5,033 bases of DNA from an uncultured Parvularculaceae bacterium (GCA_947259815.1 CAMYNO010000247.1:1-5033); one strand, 5' to 3'. Positions 1-5,033 are shown, numbered from the stretch's first letter. Notes: a model not told the origin generated them from the letters alone. Program-made: numbers and translations.

Positions 1-417
1 CTGGCGAACAGTCTCGGCGAGTTCCGGCTCGTCGTCGCCAAGCTCGACCGCCTGTTCGGCGTAGTGTTTCTCGATGACGTCCTCGACGGCGGCGGTCGCG
101 GCCATCGCAGCCTTTTCGCCCAGCAAGGCGCTGGCCGCGCCGAGGCCGAACCCCGCCGCGTTCCAGAGCGGGGCAAGCATGGTCGGGCGCACGCGCCGTT
201 CAGCCAGATATCGGTCAAAAGTTTCCAGATGCGCTTCTTCGCCGGCTTCCATTTCCGCAATCTGCTGCGCGGTGTCTTCCTTGCCGGGCAAGCGGTCAAA
301 GACAGCGCGCTGGCCGCGATAGATGGCGACGGCGCCATACTCGCCGGCGTGATCGACCCGAAGCATTTCGGCTATGCGCGCCGCGCGCGGTCCGGGTTTT
401 TGCGGATTGCTTGTCAT
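1..417 (-). CDS. coq7: Demethoxyubiquinone hydroxylase, COQ7 family (C-terminus missing at window edge)
   Basis: The product hydroxylates demethoxyubiquinol to demethylubiquinol, a late step of ubiquinone synthesis, using a ferritin-like di-iron centre at the inner membrane. The 139 visible residues carry the family signature in order: LRVDHAGEYGA (about 19-29, ligand E26), the ExxH ligand pair in EEAHLETF (E60, H63), a membrane-associating GFGLGAASALLGEKAAMA stretch (89-106), and AVEDVIEKHYAEQ (110-122, ligand E112). The last ExxH ligand pair would lie beyond position 1, so the gene is cut by the window, not broken. The N-terminus is short, as in alphaproteobacterial single-domain forms of about 170-180 residues, so roughly 35-40 residues are missing. 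The ATG at 415-417 overlaps the dsbB stop as ATGA, and no Shine-Dalgarno sequence precedes it, which suggests translational coupling. The family call is firm; activity is inferred. Confidence 0.95.
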   Translation of the reverse strand, partial: MTSNPQKPGPRAARIAEMLRVDHAGEYGAVAIYRGQRAVFDRLPGKEDTAQQIAEMEAGEEAHLETFDRYLAERRVRPTMLAPLWNAAGFGLGAASALLGEKAAMAATAAVEDVIEKHYAEQAVELGDDEPELAETVRQ

Positions 418-968
418 GATTGAGAACCGTTCATTCGTCCCTCGCGCACGCGCCTTGTTTCCGCAAAGGCGGCGCCCAAGGTCAGAGCAAACAAGCCGGC
501 GGAGATCAGGAGATTATAGCCGGCCATGGAAACGCCGAGAAACGACCACTGAACATCATCGCAGGCCGGCGCATCGACCGGCCCGTCGAGAGCGGCGCTG
601 ATATCGTCAATGCTGAGCGGCCCGACGGCGCCGCCGCCCGAGCACAAGGCCGGACCCGGCCAGAATTCGAATTCGACGCCTGTGTGATAGAAGGCAAGTC
701 CGGAACTGACGGCGTAAACCAGAGCGGCGGCGCCAACCGCCGCTGCCGCGCCTAACCGCGATCGGAAGGCGCGCGCGGCGATCAATCCGGCGGCGGCGAC
801 GCCAAGCGCGGCCCAATGCGCCTCTCGCTGATCGAGGCAGAGGATGCACGGAACGAGACCCAATACGCGTTCGGACAGATGGGCGAGCGCAAGCAATAGC
901 GCCGAGACTGTGAACGCCAGCGCAAGCACTCGCTCTGAAAAGCTCAACCCGGAGATAACGCCAACCAT
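414..968 (-). CDS. dsbB: Disulfide bond formation protein B family (DsbB)
   Basis: This is an inner-membrane quinone reductase that reoxidises a periplasmic DsbA-type thiol oxidase and passes the electrons to ubiquinone. The 184-residue product shows four hydrophobic segments (about 15-35, 52-66, 73-92 and 148-167). The first periplasmic loop has the redox pair in PCILCLDQRE (C41, C44, followed by the conserved Q-R). The second loop has the other cysteines, C109 in the FWPGPALC segment and C136 in APACDDVQW, followed by the conserved FLGVSMAGYN (143-152). The length matches E. coli DsbB (176). The reading frame stays open upstream to 1109, but that part overlaps exoD. A GTG at 1017-1019 would give 201 residues. 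Neither start has a clear ribosome binding site; I chose the ATG at 966-968 because it places the first membrane helix correctly. It lies 61 bases after the exoD stop. Confidence 0.92.
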   Translation of the reverse strand: MVGVISGLSFSERVLALAFTVSALLLALAHLSERVLGLVPCILCLDQREAHWAALGVAAAGLIAARAFRSRLGAAAAVGAAALVYAVSSGLAFYHTGVEFEFWPGPALCSGGGAVGPLSIDDISAALDGPVDAPACDDVQWSFLGVSMAGYNLLISAGLFALTLGAAFAETRRVREGRMNGSQS

Positions 969-1029
969 GGAAGTAATATATGCGATCGAGACGGTGCTCG
1001 CGCCGTTGCGATTCGTCACACCGGTTGGT

Positions 1030-1737
1030 TTAGAGAAAACCGCCGATCCAGTCCTTGATGAGGCTCGCCGCTTCAAGGCCGAGGAAACCGAGCAAGCCAA
1101 CCCAGGCAAAGCCTATGACTAGGCCGGCGATGACAAGAAGGCCGTCGCGTTCGATCAGGCCAAGCGCCGCAATGGCGACGCCGATGCCGGGAATTGTATT
1201 GGTCGACGGCAGCGGTACGAGAATGGACGCGGTCGGAATAAGCAGCAGAAAGCCGATGATGCGGGTGCTGAAATGACTTGTAACGGGCTTGAGGCGCGGT
1301 CGCGCCACGCGCTCGATCAAACCGACATAACGCCCCGCGCGGGCCAGCACTTTTTCAAACGCCGGAATTGAAAACGAACGATCATGCAGCGCTTTTGGCA
1401 GCCATGGATGACGCCGGCCGAGCGCCATCTGCGCGGCGAGGGCGAGCATCGGCAGGGCGACAATTTGCGGCAGCAGGTAAACGAAGGGCAGGCAACAGGG
1501 AAGCGCGAGCAAAAGGATCAAGAATCCGTAGGCGCGTTCATCAAGGCGATCAATGATGTCGCCGAGACGTCCTTGGGGTCCGTCCTTGCCATCGGTTTCC
1601 AGCGCTGGATTGGCGTCTGCGTTCGTGCGCAAATCAGCAAGGATTGCCGCAAGGACGCGTGTCGCCCCGCGTGCAGGCTGGGACCGGTCGGCGTCGGCGA
1701 GTGTCTCATCGGAAGAGGGTGCGGGCATGGCGGGCAT
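1030..1737 (-). CDS. ExoD family integral membrane protein
   Basis: The 235-residue protein belongs to the ExoD family, named after a Sinorhizobium meliloti gene whose mutants are altered in exopolysaccharide and sensitive to alkali. Its biochemical activity is unknown. An acidic, probably cytosolic N-terminal part (1-66) contains the LGDIIDRLDERAYGFLILLL segment (58-77) that opens the conserved domain. Hydrophobic segments follow at about 71-89, 90-107, 160-177, 181-195 and 199-221. Conserved features include the proline-rich LPCCLPFVYLLP (79-90), GRRHPWLP (107-114) and PLPSTNTIPGIGVAIAALGL (175-194). The start shown is the ATG at 1735-1737; a second ATG three codons in is equally possible, and neither has a visible Shine-Dalgarno sequence. 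It is the first gene of the cluster with dsbB and coq7, though the 61-base gap leaves co-transcription unproven. The family call is good, the function open. Confidence 0.9.
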   Translation of the reverse strand: MPAMPAPSSDETLADADRSQPARGATRVLAAILADLRTNADANPALETDGKDGPQGRLGDIIDRLDERAYGFLILLLALPCCLPFVYLLPQIVALPMLALAAQMALGRRHPWLPKALHDRSFSIPAFEKVLARAGRYVGLIERVARPRLKPVTSHFSTRIIGFLLLIPTASILVPLPSTNTIPGIGVAIAALGLIERDGLLVIAGLVIGFAWVGLLGFLGLEAASLIKDWIGGFL

Positions 1738-1848
1738 AATAGATTACGTCAGATAAGGCGTTCTTACGGCGCTTTCGGGGCGTGTTGATAGTCAATTGTC
1801 GCGGCGATCTATGAATAATTCTCGAACGGATGGCTGCCGCTTTGCCGC

Positions 1849-1876
1849 TTGACCGGTGGGCGCGCACGCCTATCAT
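1849..1876 (+). promoter_or_regulatory. Sigma-70-type promoter of tRNA-Leu
   Basis: A -35 box TTGACC (1849-1854) and a -10 box TATCAT (1871-1876) are separated by 16 bases. Transcription would start near 1883, about a dozen bases ahead of the mature tRNA at 1896. The bases just after the -10 box (GCCGCGC) are GC-rich, the discriminator type typical of stable-RNA promoters under stringent control. The match and position are seen in the sequence; regulation is inferred. Confidence 0.7.
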
Positions 1877-1895
1877 GCCGCGCTCTTACCGAATG

Positions 1896-1981
1896 GCCCC
1901 TCTGGCGGAACTGGTAGACGCGCTGGATTCAAAATCCAGTTTCCTTTGGAAGTGCCGGTTCGATTCCGGCGGGGGGCACCA
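1896..1981 (+). tRNA. tRNA-Leu, anticodon CAA
   Basis: This is an 86-base class II tRNA that reads UUG codons. The acceptor stem is GCCCCTC (1896-1902) paired with GGGGGGC (1971-1977), with one G-T wobble, then discriminator A and an encoded CCA (1979-1981). The D-arm has the leucine-type TGGCGGAACTGGTAGACGC. The anticodon stem CTGGA/TCCAG (1923-1927, 1935-1939) closes a seven-base loop TTCAAAA with CAA at 1930-1932. A 14-base variable arm (1940-1953) can form a TTCC/GGAA hairpin. The T-arm is GCCGG-TTCGATT-CCGGC (1954-1970). All stems pair, so the gene looks functional. No integrase or duplicated 3' end nearby suggests use as an attachment site. Confidence 0.97.
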
Positions 1982-2030
1982 TTCATTGCCGCTTTGCGGC
2001 ATGCGAATACCAGAGACAATATAGCCAACA

Positions 2031-2056
2031 AAAAACCCCGCCGAAGCGGGGTTTTT
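2031..2056. terminator. Bidirectional Rho-independent terminator
   Basis: A perfect 11-base-pair inverted repeat (2031-2041 with 2046-2056) encloses the four-base loop CGAA. The core is CCCCGC/GCGGGG flanked by A and T runs, so it yields a U-tract in both directions: TTTTT on the plus strand and six T on the minus strand. It lies 49 bases after tRNA-Leu and 29 bases after the stop of the convergent beta-helix gene, so it can end both transcripts. Confidence 0.92.
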
Positions 2057-2085
2057 CGATGTGTTTAGTGCAGCCCTGCTTTTGC

Positions 2086-3150
2086 TTAGCAGCGCCCTTT
2101 TCGACGGTCACGCTTGGAACAAACGTCGCCGCCATTATTCTTCACAGTGTTATTGGTGATTTTCGGCTCAAGTCCCTCGCGCACGAAAATCGAAAGCCCG
2201 TCATTGCCGACAATGTCATTGTCTTCGATGACGCCATTGACCCCAAACGGAATGGCGACGCCGTCGCCGGAATTTTGAACAATCTCGTTATAGCGCACGA
2301 GAGAGAGCTTGGCGTATTTATCGAGAATGACGCCTGAGCCTTTATTGTTGCGAATCTTGTTGCCGATAAGCTTGGCTGATCCGAAGCCGGAGGATTTAAC
2401 GCCAGAGTCCAGATTGTCGAAGATCTCATTACCGGCGACGACGACATCCGCCTCGCTTTCATGAGAAATGTCGACGCCGACTTTGTTCTGAAGGATCTTG
2501 TTGTCGATGATGAAACTCTGCGACAGCGAGTGCGACTGCGCCACGAACACGCCTTCGGACCCGGCTGAAATCCGGTTCTTTTCAAGCATCGCCATGCCGC
2601 CGGAAATCTTCACCGCCGGGCGCACGCCGGAACCAAGGACGTCGCTTTCCTTCAGGGTGAAAACGCCCTGATTGATGTTAACGCAGGCGTCGGCGCTGGA
2701 ATTGATCTTCGATTCAAACGAGACGTTAGAAACAACCGCATGGGCGGTCACGGTTTGCGGATTGAAGTCGAGGCAGGGCGTATTCATCGGCGCCTTGATG
2801 TGAACGCCGCGGCCGGGCCCCCGGTCGCCTTCGATGAAAACCGACTTGGTCAGCTTGATCGATTCTTCATAGGTTCCGTGTTTGACGTAGATGACGCCGC
2901 CTTCGGCGATATCGTTAAGCGCCGCAGAAATCGTCTTGTACTGGCCGCGGCCATTGTCATCGACGACAATCTCAAGCTTGCCTTTTTTCTTTGAGGGCCC
3001 GGACGAACCGGACGATGACGATGTCGCCCCCGGTTCGCGAATTGGGAAGCCGCCAAGCGACTGGGCGTTCGCCGCATCCGCGGCAATCAGCGCGGTGACG
3101 CTGAGCGCTGCGCCGATCGGGGCGAGTTTAAAGGATACAAACCGTTTCAT
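2086..3150 (-). CDS. Secreted right-handed parallel beta-helix protein of unknown function
   Basis: The 354-residue protein has a Sec signal peptide (1-29, hydrophobic core GAALSVTALIAADA, likely cut after ANA before QS). A low-complexity Ser/Gly/Lys linker follows (about 42-58). The start of a pectin-lyase-like fold is at 70-108, with YKTISAALNDI and IYVKHGTYEESIKL. From about residue 170 to 340 a repeat of 22-25 residues carries N-x-I/V-x-x-N at N192, N217, N241, N264, N288, N311 and N334, the asparagine-ladder pattern of right-handed beta-helices. I see no catalytic motif of pectate lyases or pectinesterases. Four cysteines remain (C126, C156, C344, C354) and the tail is basic (KRDRRKGRC). 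It is translated from the Sel1-gene operon, its start 15 bases after that gene's stop. It may bind or modify an envelope or extracellular polysaccharide; the substrate is unknown. Confidence 0.88.
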   Translation of the reverse strand: MKRFVSFKLAPIGAALSVTALIAADAANAQSLGGFPIREPGATSSSSGSSGPSKKKGKLEIVVDDNGRGQYKTISAALNDIAEGGVIYVKHGTYEESIKLTKSVFIEGDRGPGRGVHIKAPMNTPCLDFNPQTVTAHAVVSNVSFESKINSSADACVNINQGVFTLKESDVLGSGVRPAVKISGGMAMLEKNRISAGSEGVFVAQSHSLSQSFIIDNKILQNKVGVDISHESEADVVVAGNEIFDNLDSGVKSSGFGSAKLIGNKIRNNKGSGVILDKYAKLSLVRYNEIVQNSGDGVAIPFGVNGVIEDNDIVGNDGLSIFVREGLEPKITNNTVKNNGGDVCSKRDRRKGRC

Positions 3151-3156
3151 CTTCAT

Positions 3157-3163
3157 CCCCTCC
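3157..3163 (-). promoter_or_regulatory. Ribosome binding site deciding the beta-helix gene start
   Basis: On the minus strand GGAGGGG lies here. Its GGAGG core is only two bases from the first ATG (3154-3156) but eight bases from the in-frame ATG two codons later (3148-3150). The second is the usual distance, so the start was placed at 3150. The site lies in the 15-base gap after the Sel1-gene stop, which favours coupled translation. Confidence 0.75.
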
Positions 3164-3165
3164 GA

Positions 3166-4473
3166 CTATTGAACGTCGCGCGTGTATTCGAAGCTGAGGC
3201 GCCGAAGCGCATCATTGGCGGGCTTGTAACCAAGCGCCGAGGCCTGGGCGAAGTGGTAGGCGGACTTGCGTTCGTCCGGCGAAACTTCGTTAAGGCCCGT
3301 CGTGCCGTCGCGGTACACAACGCCAAGGGCGTAATGGGCGATGGCGAGATCGTGGTCGGCGGCTTTCACAAGCCAGGAAACGGCTTGCGTGCCGTCCTGT
3401 GCAACGCCGATGCCGCGCACATGCATGATGCCGAAGACATATTCCGACATCGGATGGGAAACGACGGCTGCGTCCTTGAACAGATCGACCGTCTGGCGCG
3501 GTGTCAGCACGCCGGTGACCACTGACGATTTTTCATCGTCGCTGAGCGTTGTGTCGCGCGCGACCGACGCTGCCTGAAAGCGGCGGATCGCTTCGCGTGT
3601 CGACGGCCCGAGCTTGTTGTCGATTGTGCCGGGGCGGAACCCGAGGGCCGCAAGCGCGCGCTGGATCAGTTCAACGTCAATGTCCGAGACAGCTTCAAGC
3701 GCGTCGGCCATTTTCAATTCTTCATACTGACGTTTCAGCCGCTCAAGCTCTTCTTGTTGCGGCGTCTTGCCGGTATATTCCGGCGGCAGCGGCGGCTGCC
3801 ATCCCGTTACCTTATTGAGCGCCATTTCACGCTCTTTTTTGTTCATCAAAGGTTCGAGGAACTCGTAGGAAGCTGAGGCTTCGCCAACGCCGCGTTCTTT
3901 CGCCAGGGCGTAAAGCTGCAGCGCACGGATGTTGTCTTTTTGAACGCCGGCGCCTTTTTGATACATCTCGCCAAGCCGGTAGAGATCATATGCGCTGCCC
4001 GCTTCGAAAGTCTGCGCCACGTAGTTTTCAGCCTTGTTGACATTGGCGGTGGACATGCGCCCGCGAATTTCGGGAAGGCGTTGCTCGGCCAGGATGCGCG
4101 CATTTACTTCGTGCGCGGACGGCGTCTGGTAAGCGGTGAAATCGTGATAGGCCGCCAGCGTGTACCAGACGAGAGCCTGAACGTTATCGACGGGAATTTC
4201 TTCCAGCGGCGAGGCGGCGTTTTTGGTTCCTTCAAGCGGCTTACCGGAATAAATGTCGCCGAGTATTTTTTTCGAGCGCACATCGCCGGCGACGGCAAAG
4301 CGTCGCCAGATGTCGATGGCCTGAGCATATTGCCCGTTCATGTAAGCCTGTACGCCGGCCTCATACGTGGCGTGGGCGGGGCCTGTCACCGCCAGCGCCA
4401 ATGCCGACGCCGCCGCCAGCCCGCCAAGGACCCGGCGAGCCTTTGTCGCAAAAGTCATAGGATTTCTCGTCAT
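3166..4473 (-). CDS. Exported Sel1-repeat protein with an embedded peptidoglycan-binding-like domain
   Basis: The 435-residue product begins with a signal peptide (1-35, core VLGGLAAASALALAVTG, cut after AHA before TYEAG), so it should act in the periplasm. Domains in order: TPR/Sel1-like helices (36-75 and about 95-112); a classic Sel1 repeat at 163-196 (LYRLGEMYQKGAGVQKDNIR and on); a Pro-rich linker (226-237); a charged likely coiled coil (239-262); a peptidoglycan_binding_1-like domain (265-333, with IQRALAALGFRPGTIDNKLG and STREAIRRFQ); and two more Sel1 repeats (343-376, 378-414). Sel1 repeats usually scaffold protein complexes, and the middle domain suggests cell-wall attachment. I see no enzyme motif and no lipobox. 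The ATG at 4471-4473 has GAGGGG nine bases upstream; an in-frame ATG at 4456-4458 is a weaker alternative. It is the promoter-proximal gene of the pair with the beta-helix protein. Confidence 0.9.
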   Translation of the reverse strand: MTRNPMTFATKARRVLGGLAAASALALAVTGPAHATYEAGVQAYMNGQYAQAIDIWRRFAVAGDVRSKKILGDIYSGKPLEGTKNAASPLEEIPVDNVQALVWYTLAAYHDFTAYQTPSAHEVNARILAEQRLPEIRGRMSTANVNKAENYVAQTFEAGSAYDLYRLGEMYQKGAGVQKDNIRALQLYALAKERGVGEASASYEFLEPLMNKKEREMALNKVTGWQPPLPPEYTGKTPQQEELERLKRQYEELKMADALEAVSDIDVELIQRALAALGFRPGTIDNKLGPSTREAIRRFQAASVARDTTLSDDEKSSVVTGVLTPRQTVDLFKDAAVVSHPMSEYVFGIMHVRGIGVAQDGTQAVSWLVKAADHDLAIAHYALGVVYRDGTTGLNEVSPDERKSAYHFAQASALGYKPANDALRRLSFEYTRDVQ

Positions 4474-4482
4474 TCCCAACTT

Positions 4483-4488
4483 CCCCTC
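4483..4488 (-). promoter_or_regulatory. Ribosome binding site of the Sel1-repeat gene
   Basis: GAGGGG on the minus strand ends nine bases ahead of the ATG at 4471-4473. The alternative ATG five codons later has only a weak GAGA at comparable distance. This is why the longer start was chosen over 4458, although both leave an intact signal peptide. Confidence 0.6.
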
Positions 4489-4624
4489 AACCAGTCGCCC
4501 CAACACAGACAACCATGGCCGCACGCCCACTTCGCCTGTCGGCTCGGCCGCGCCATCGTCAACACTCCATTAACCTTAAGGAGGCGGGAAGGCAAAAGCA
4601 GGGCGGATGAAACCGGTCCCGCGC

Positions 4625-4870
4625 CTACCGATTCGGCCCCCGCGTGACCTGAAAGACGCAAATTTCCCCCTGGTCGGGTTTGCGCTCGCAGTCATGGCCG
4701 CCTTCGCGGCAGCTTAAGGGGATATCGATCGCCGCGACGGGATCGTCAGCAAAAACAATGAGTTGCGCGCCAATGGGGGCGCTGCGCAGCGCCGCTTCCA
4801 GGCGGATCACCGGAATCGGGCAACGATAGCCGGTAAGGTCCAGGGCGTCTGGATCGGAAACTTTACAGAT
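4625..4870 (-). CDS. TusA-family sulfur carrier protein, apparent ATC start
   Basis: The frame encodes a TusA/SirA/YedF-family domain, small cytosolic proteins that carry persulfide sulfur on one cysteine for tRNA thiolation, cofactor synthesis or sulfur metabolism. The signature is LDLTGYRCPIPVIRLEAAL (10-28), with the sulfur-accepting Cys of CPxP at residue 17. A DDPVAAIDIPLSCREGGHDC segment (42-61) and a closing strand ICVFQV (70-75) follow. Counted from the ATC at 4868-4870 the product is 81 residues, the usual family length. Between the in-frame TGA at 4883-4885 and the CPxP motif there is no ATG, GTG or TTG. The ATC is preceded by GAGG at a six-base spacing, so it is the best candidate; a CTG at residue 10 is another. 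The only GTG (4808-4810) would delete the active cysteine. Which TusA subgroup this is, and whether the gene is expressed, cannot be told. Confidence 0.8.
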   Translation of the reverse strand: MCKVSDPDALDLTGYRCPIPVIRLEAALRSAPIGAQLIVFADDPVAAIDIPLSCREGGHDCERKPDQGEICVFQVTRGPNR

Positions 4871-4876
4871 TGCGGA

Positions 4877-4880
4877 CCTC
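4877..4880 (-). promoter_or_regulatory. Candidate ribosome binding site ahead of the TusA-family gene
   Basis: GAGG on the minus strand is followed by six bases (TCCGCA) and then ATC. The spacing is normal for initiation, which is the main argument that the ATC is the start position, either as a rare start codon or as a changed ATG. Confidence 0.45.
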
Positions 4881-4911
4881 GCTCAGATCGTTGAAAAATT
4901 GCGCAGATGAA

Positions 4912-4940
4912 AAAAGCCCCGCCAGACGGGCGGGGCTTTT
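4912..4940 (-). terminator. Rho-independent terminator after the right-edge gene
   Basis: A 12-base-pair perfect stem (4912-4923 with 4929-4940) has core GCCCCGCC/GGCGGGGC and a five-base loop. On the minus strand it is followed by a run of six T ending at 4910-4911. It begins 22 bases after the stop of the partial gene at the right edge, which it should terminate. The other strand has a four-T run, so weak activity in that direction is possible. Confidence 0.88.
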
Positions 4941-4962
4941 CCACTATTTATTGGCGAGTTCG

Positions 4963-5033
4963 TCAAATCTTGAGCTGTAGCTCCAGCCCGACAATCCGGC
5001 CTTTGGTCACTGGTGAGAAACTGCCGCCGCCCA
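4963..5033 (-). CDS. C-terminal end of an unidentified gene, possibly an outer-membrane beta-barrel
   Basis: Only the last 22 codons and a TGA stop are in the window. The readable tail is GGGSFSPVTKGRIVGLELQLKI. The ending alternates polar and hydrophobic residues (RIVGLELQLKI) after a GR pair, resembling the last strand of TonB-dependent receptors and other barrels, although those usually end in Phe and this one ends in Ile. The terminator starting 22 bases downstream supports a real gene end in this frame; the other two minus frames have no better stop placement. The family assignment is a guess from very little sequence. Confidence 0.5.
   Translation of the reverse strand, partial: GGGSFSPVTKGRIVGLELQLKI

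Noticed and set aside
1790..1795. TTGACT on the minus strand as a promoter for the exoD cluster
   Set aside because: The -10 position at normal spacing reads GCGCCG. No convincing promoter was found in 1738-1848 for this cluster.
1896..2085. tRNA-Leu as an integration site for a mobile element
   Set aside because: No integrase gene and no repeat of the tRNA 3' end were found nearby, and the flanking genes look chromosomal with similar composition.
4557..4562. TTGACG on the minus strand as a -35 box for the Sel1 operon
   Set aside because: At a 17-base spacing the -10 position reads ACAGGC, which is not acceptable. The operon promoter remains unidentified.
4569..4579. Paired TTAA motifs (TTAACCTTAA) ahead of the Sel1 operon as a CtrA site
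   Set aside because: CtrA full sites have TTAA repeats seven bases apart, whereas here they are two bases apart. At most it is a half-site, which is common by chance.
4470..4661. Minus-strand 63-codon frame between the TusA-family and Sel1 genes
   Set aside because: It overlaps both genes' ends in another frame, has no ribosome binding site, and its composition does not resemble a conserved protein.
4607..4717. Plus-strand 36-codon frame with a hydrophobic C-terminal half, opposite the TusA-family gene
   Set aside because: The nearby AGGAGG (4579-4584) is 22 bases from the ATG, too far for initiation, and the frame overlaps a conserved gene on the other strand. It is most likely chance.
4862..4919. 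Minus-strand frame reading QFFNDLSEVRNL before a TAA, overlapping the TusA-family start region
   Set aside because: The frame has no start codon and runs through the terminator hairpin, so it cannot be a gene end or a leader peptide.

Overview
The window is GC-rich and reads as chromosomal DNA from an alphaproteobacterium. The evidence is the short COQ7-type demethoxyubiquinone hydroxylase, an ExoD-family membrane protein, a DsbB of the GVE/WxGPxLC type, GC-biased third positions and a TTGAC-type tRNA promoter. I do not assign a genus. I see no insertion sequence, integrase, CRISPR array or phage gene, and no stretch over 300 bases lacks a gene. All recognised protein genes lie on the minus strand. 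The tRNA is the only plus-strand gene I support.

Layout, left to right. (1) Positions 1-1737 hold a minus-strand cluster transcribed from right to left: exoD-like (1030-1737), dsbB-like (414-968), then coq7 running off the left edge (1-417). The dsbB stop and coq7 start overlap as ATGA. DsbB passes electrons from periplasmic disulfide formation to ubiquinone and Coq7 acts in making ubiquinone, so the coupled pair shares a quinone theme. (2) Positions 1738-2085 hold a spacer, a good promoter and tRNA-Leu(CAA) on the plus strand. A perfect-stem hairpin terminator follows, usable from both sides. (3) Positions 2086-4473 hold a two-gene minus-strand operon of exported proteins. The first is a Sel1-repeat protein with an embedded peptidoglycan-binding-like domain. 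Its stop codon lies 15 bases ahead of the start of a right-handed beta-helix protein, with the ribosome binding site in that gap. The operon ends at the shared terminator. (4) Positions 4625-4870 hold a TusA-family sulfur-carrier gene with no ATG, GTG or TTG start that keeps its catalytic motif. An ATC codon sits where the start should be. (5) At the right edge a second hairpin terminator (4912-4940) follows the last 22 codons of a gene that may encode an outer-membrane beta-barrel.

The gene-free gaps are short: 1738-1895 holds the tRNA promoter, 1982-2085 the terminator, and 4474-4624 no convincing promoter or RNA. The least understood part is the Sel1/beta-helix secreted pair. Its domain combination recalls the periplasmic scaffold-plus-beta-helix arrangement of some polysaccharide export systems, but no polymerase, export porin or catalytic motif is visible to confirm that role.
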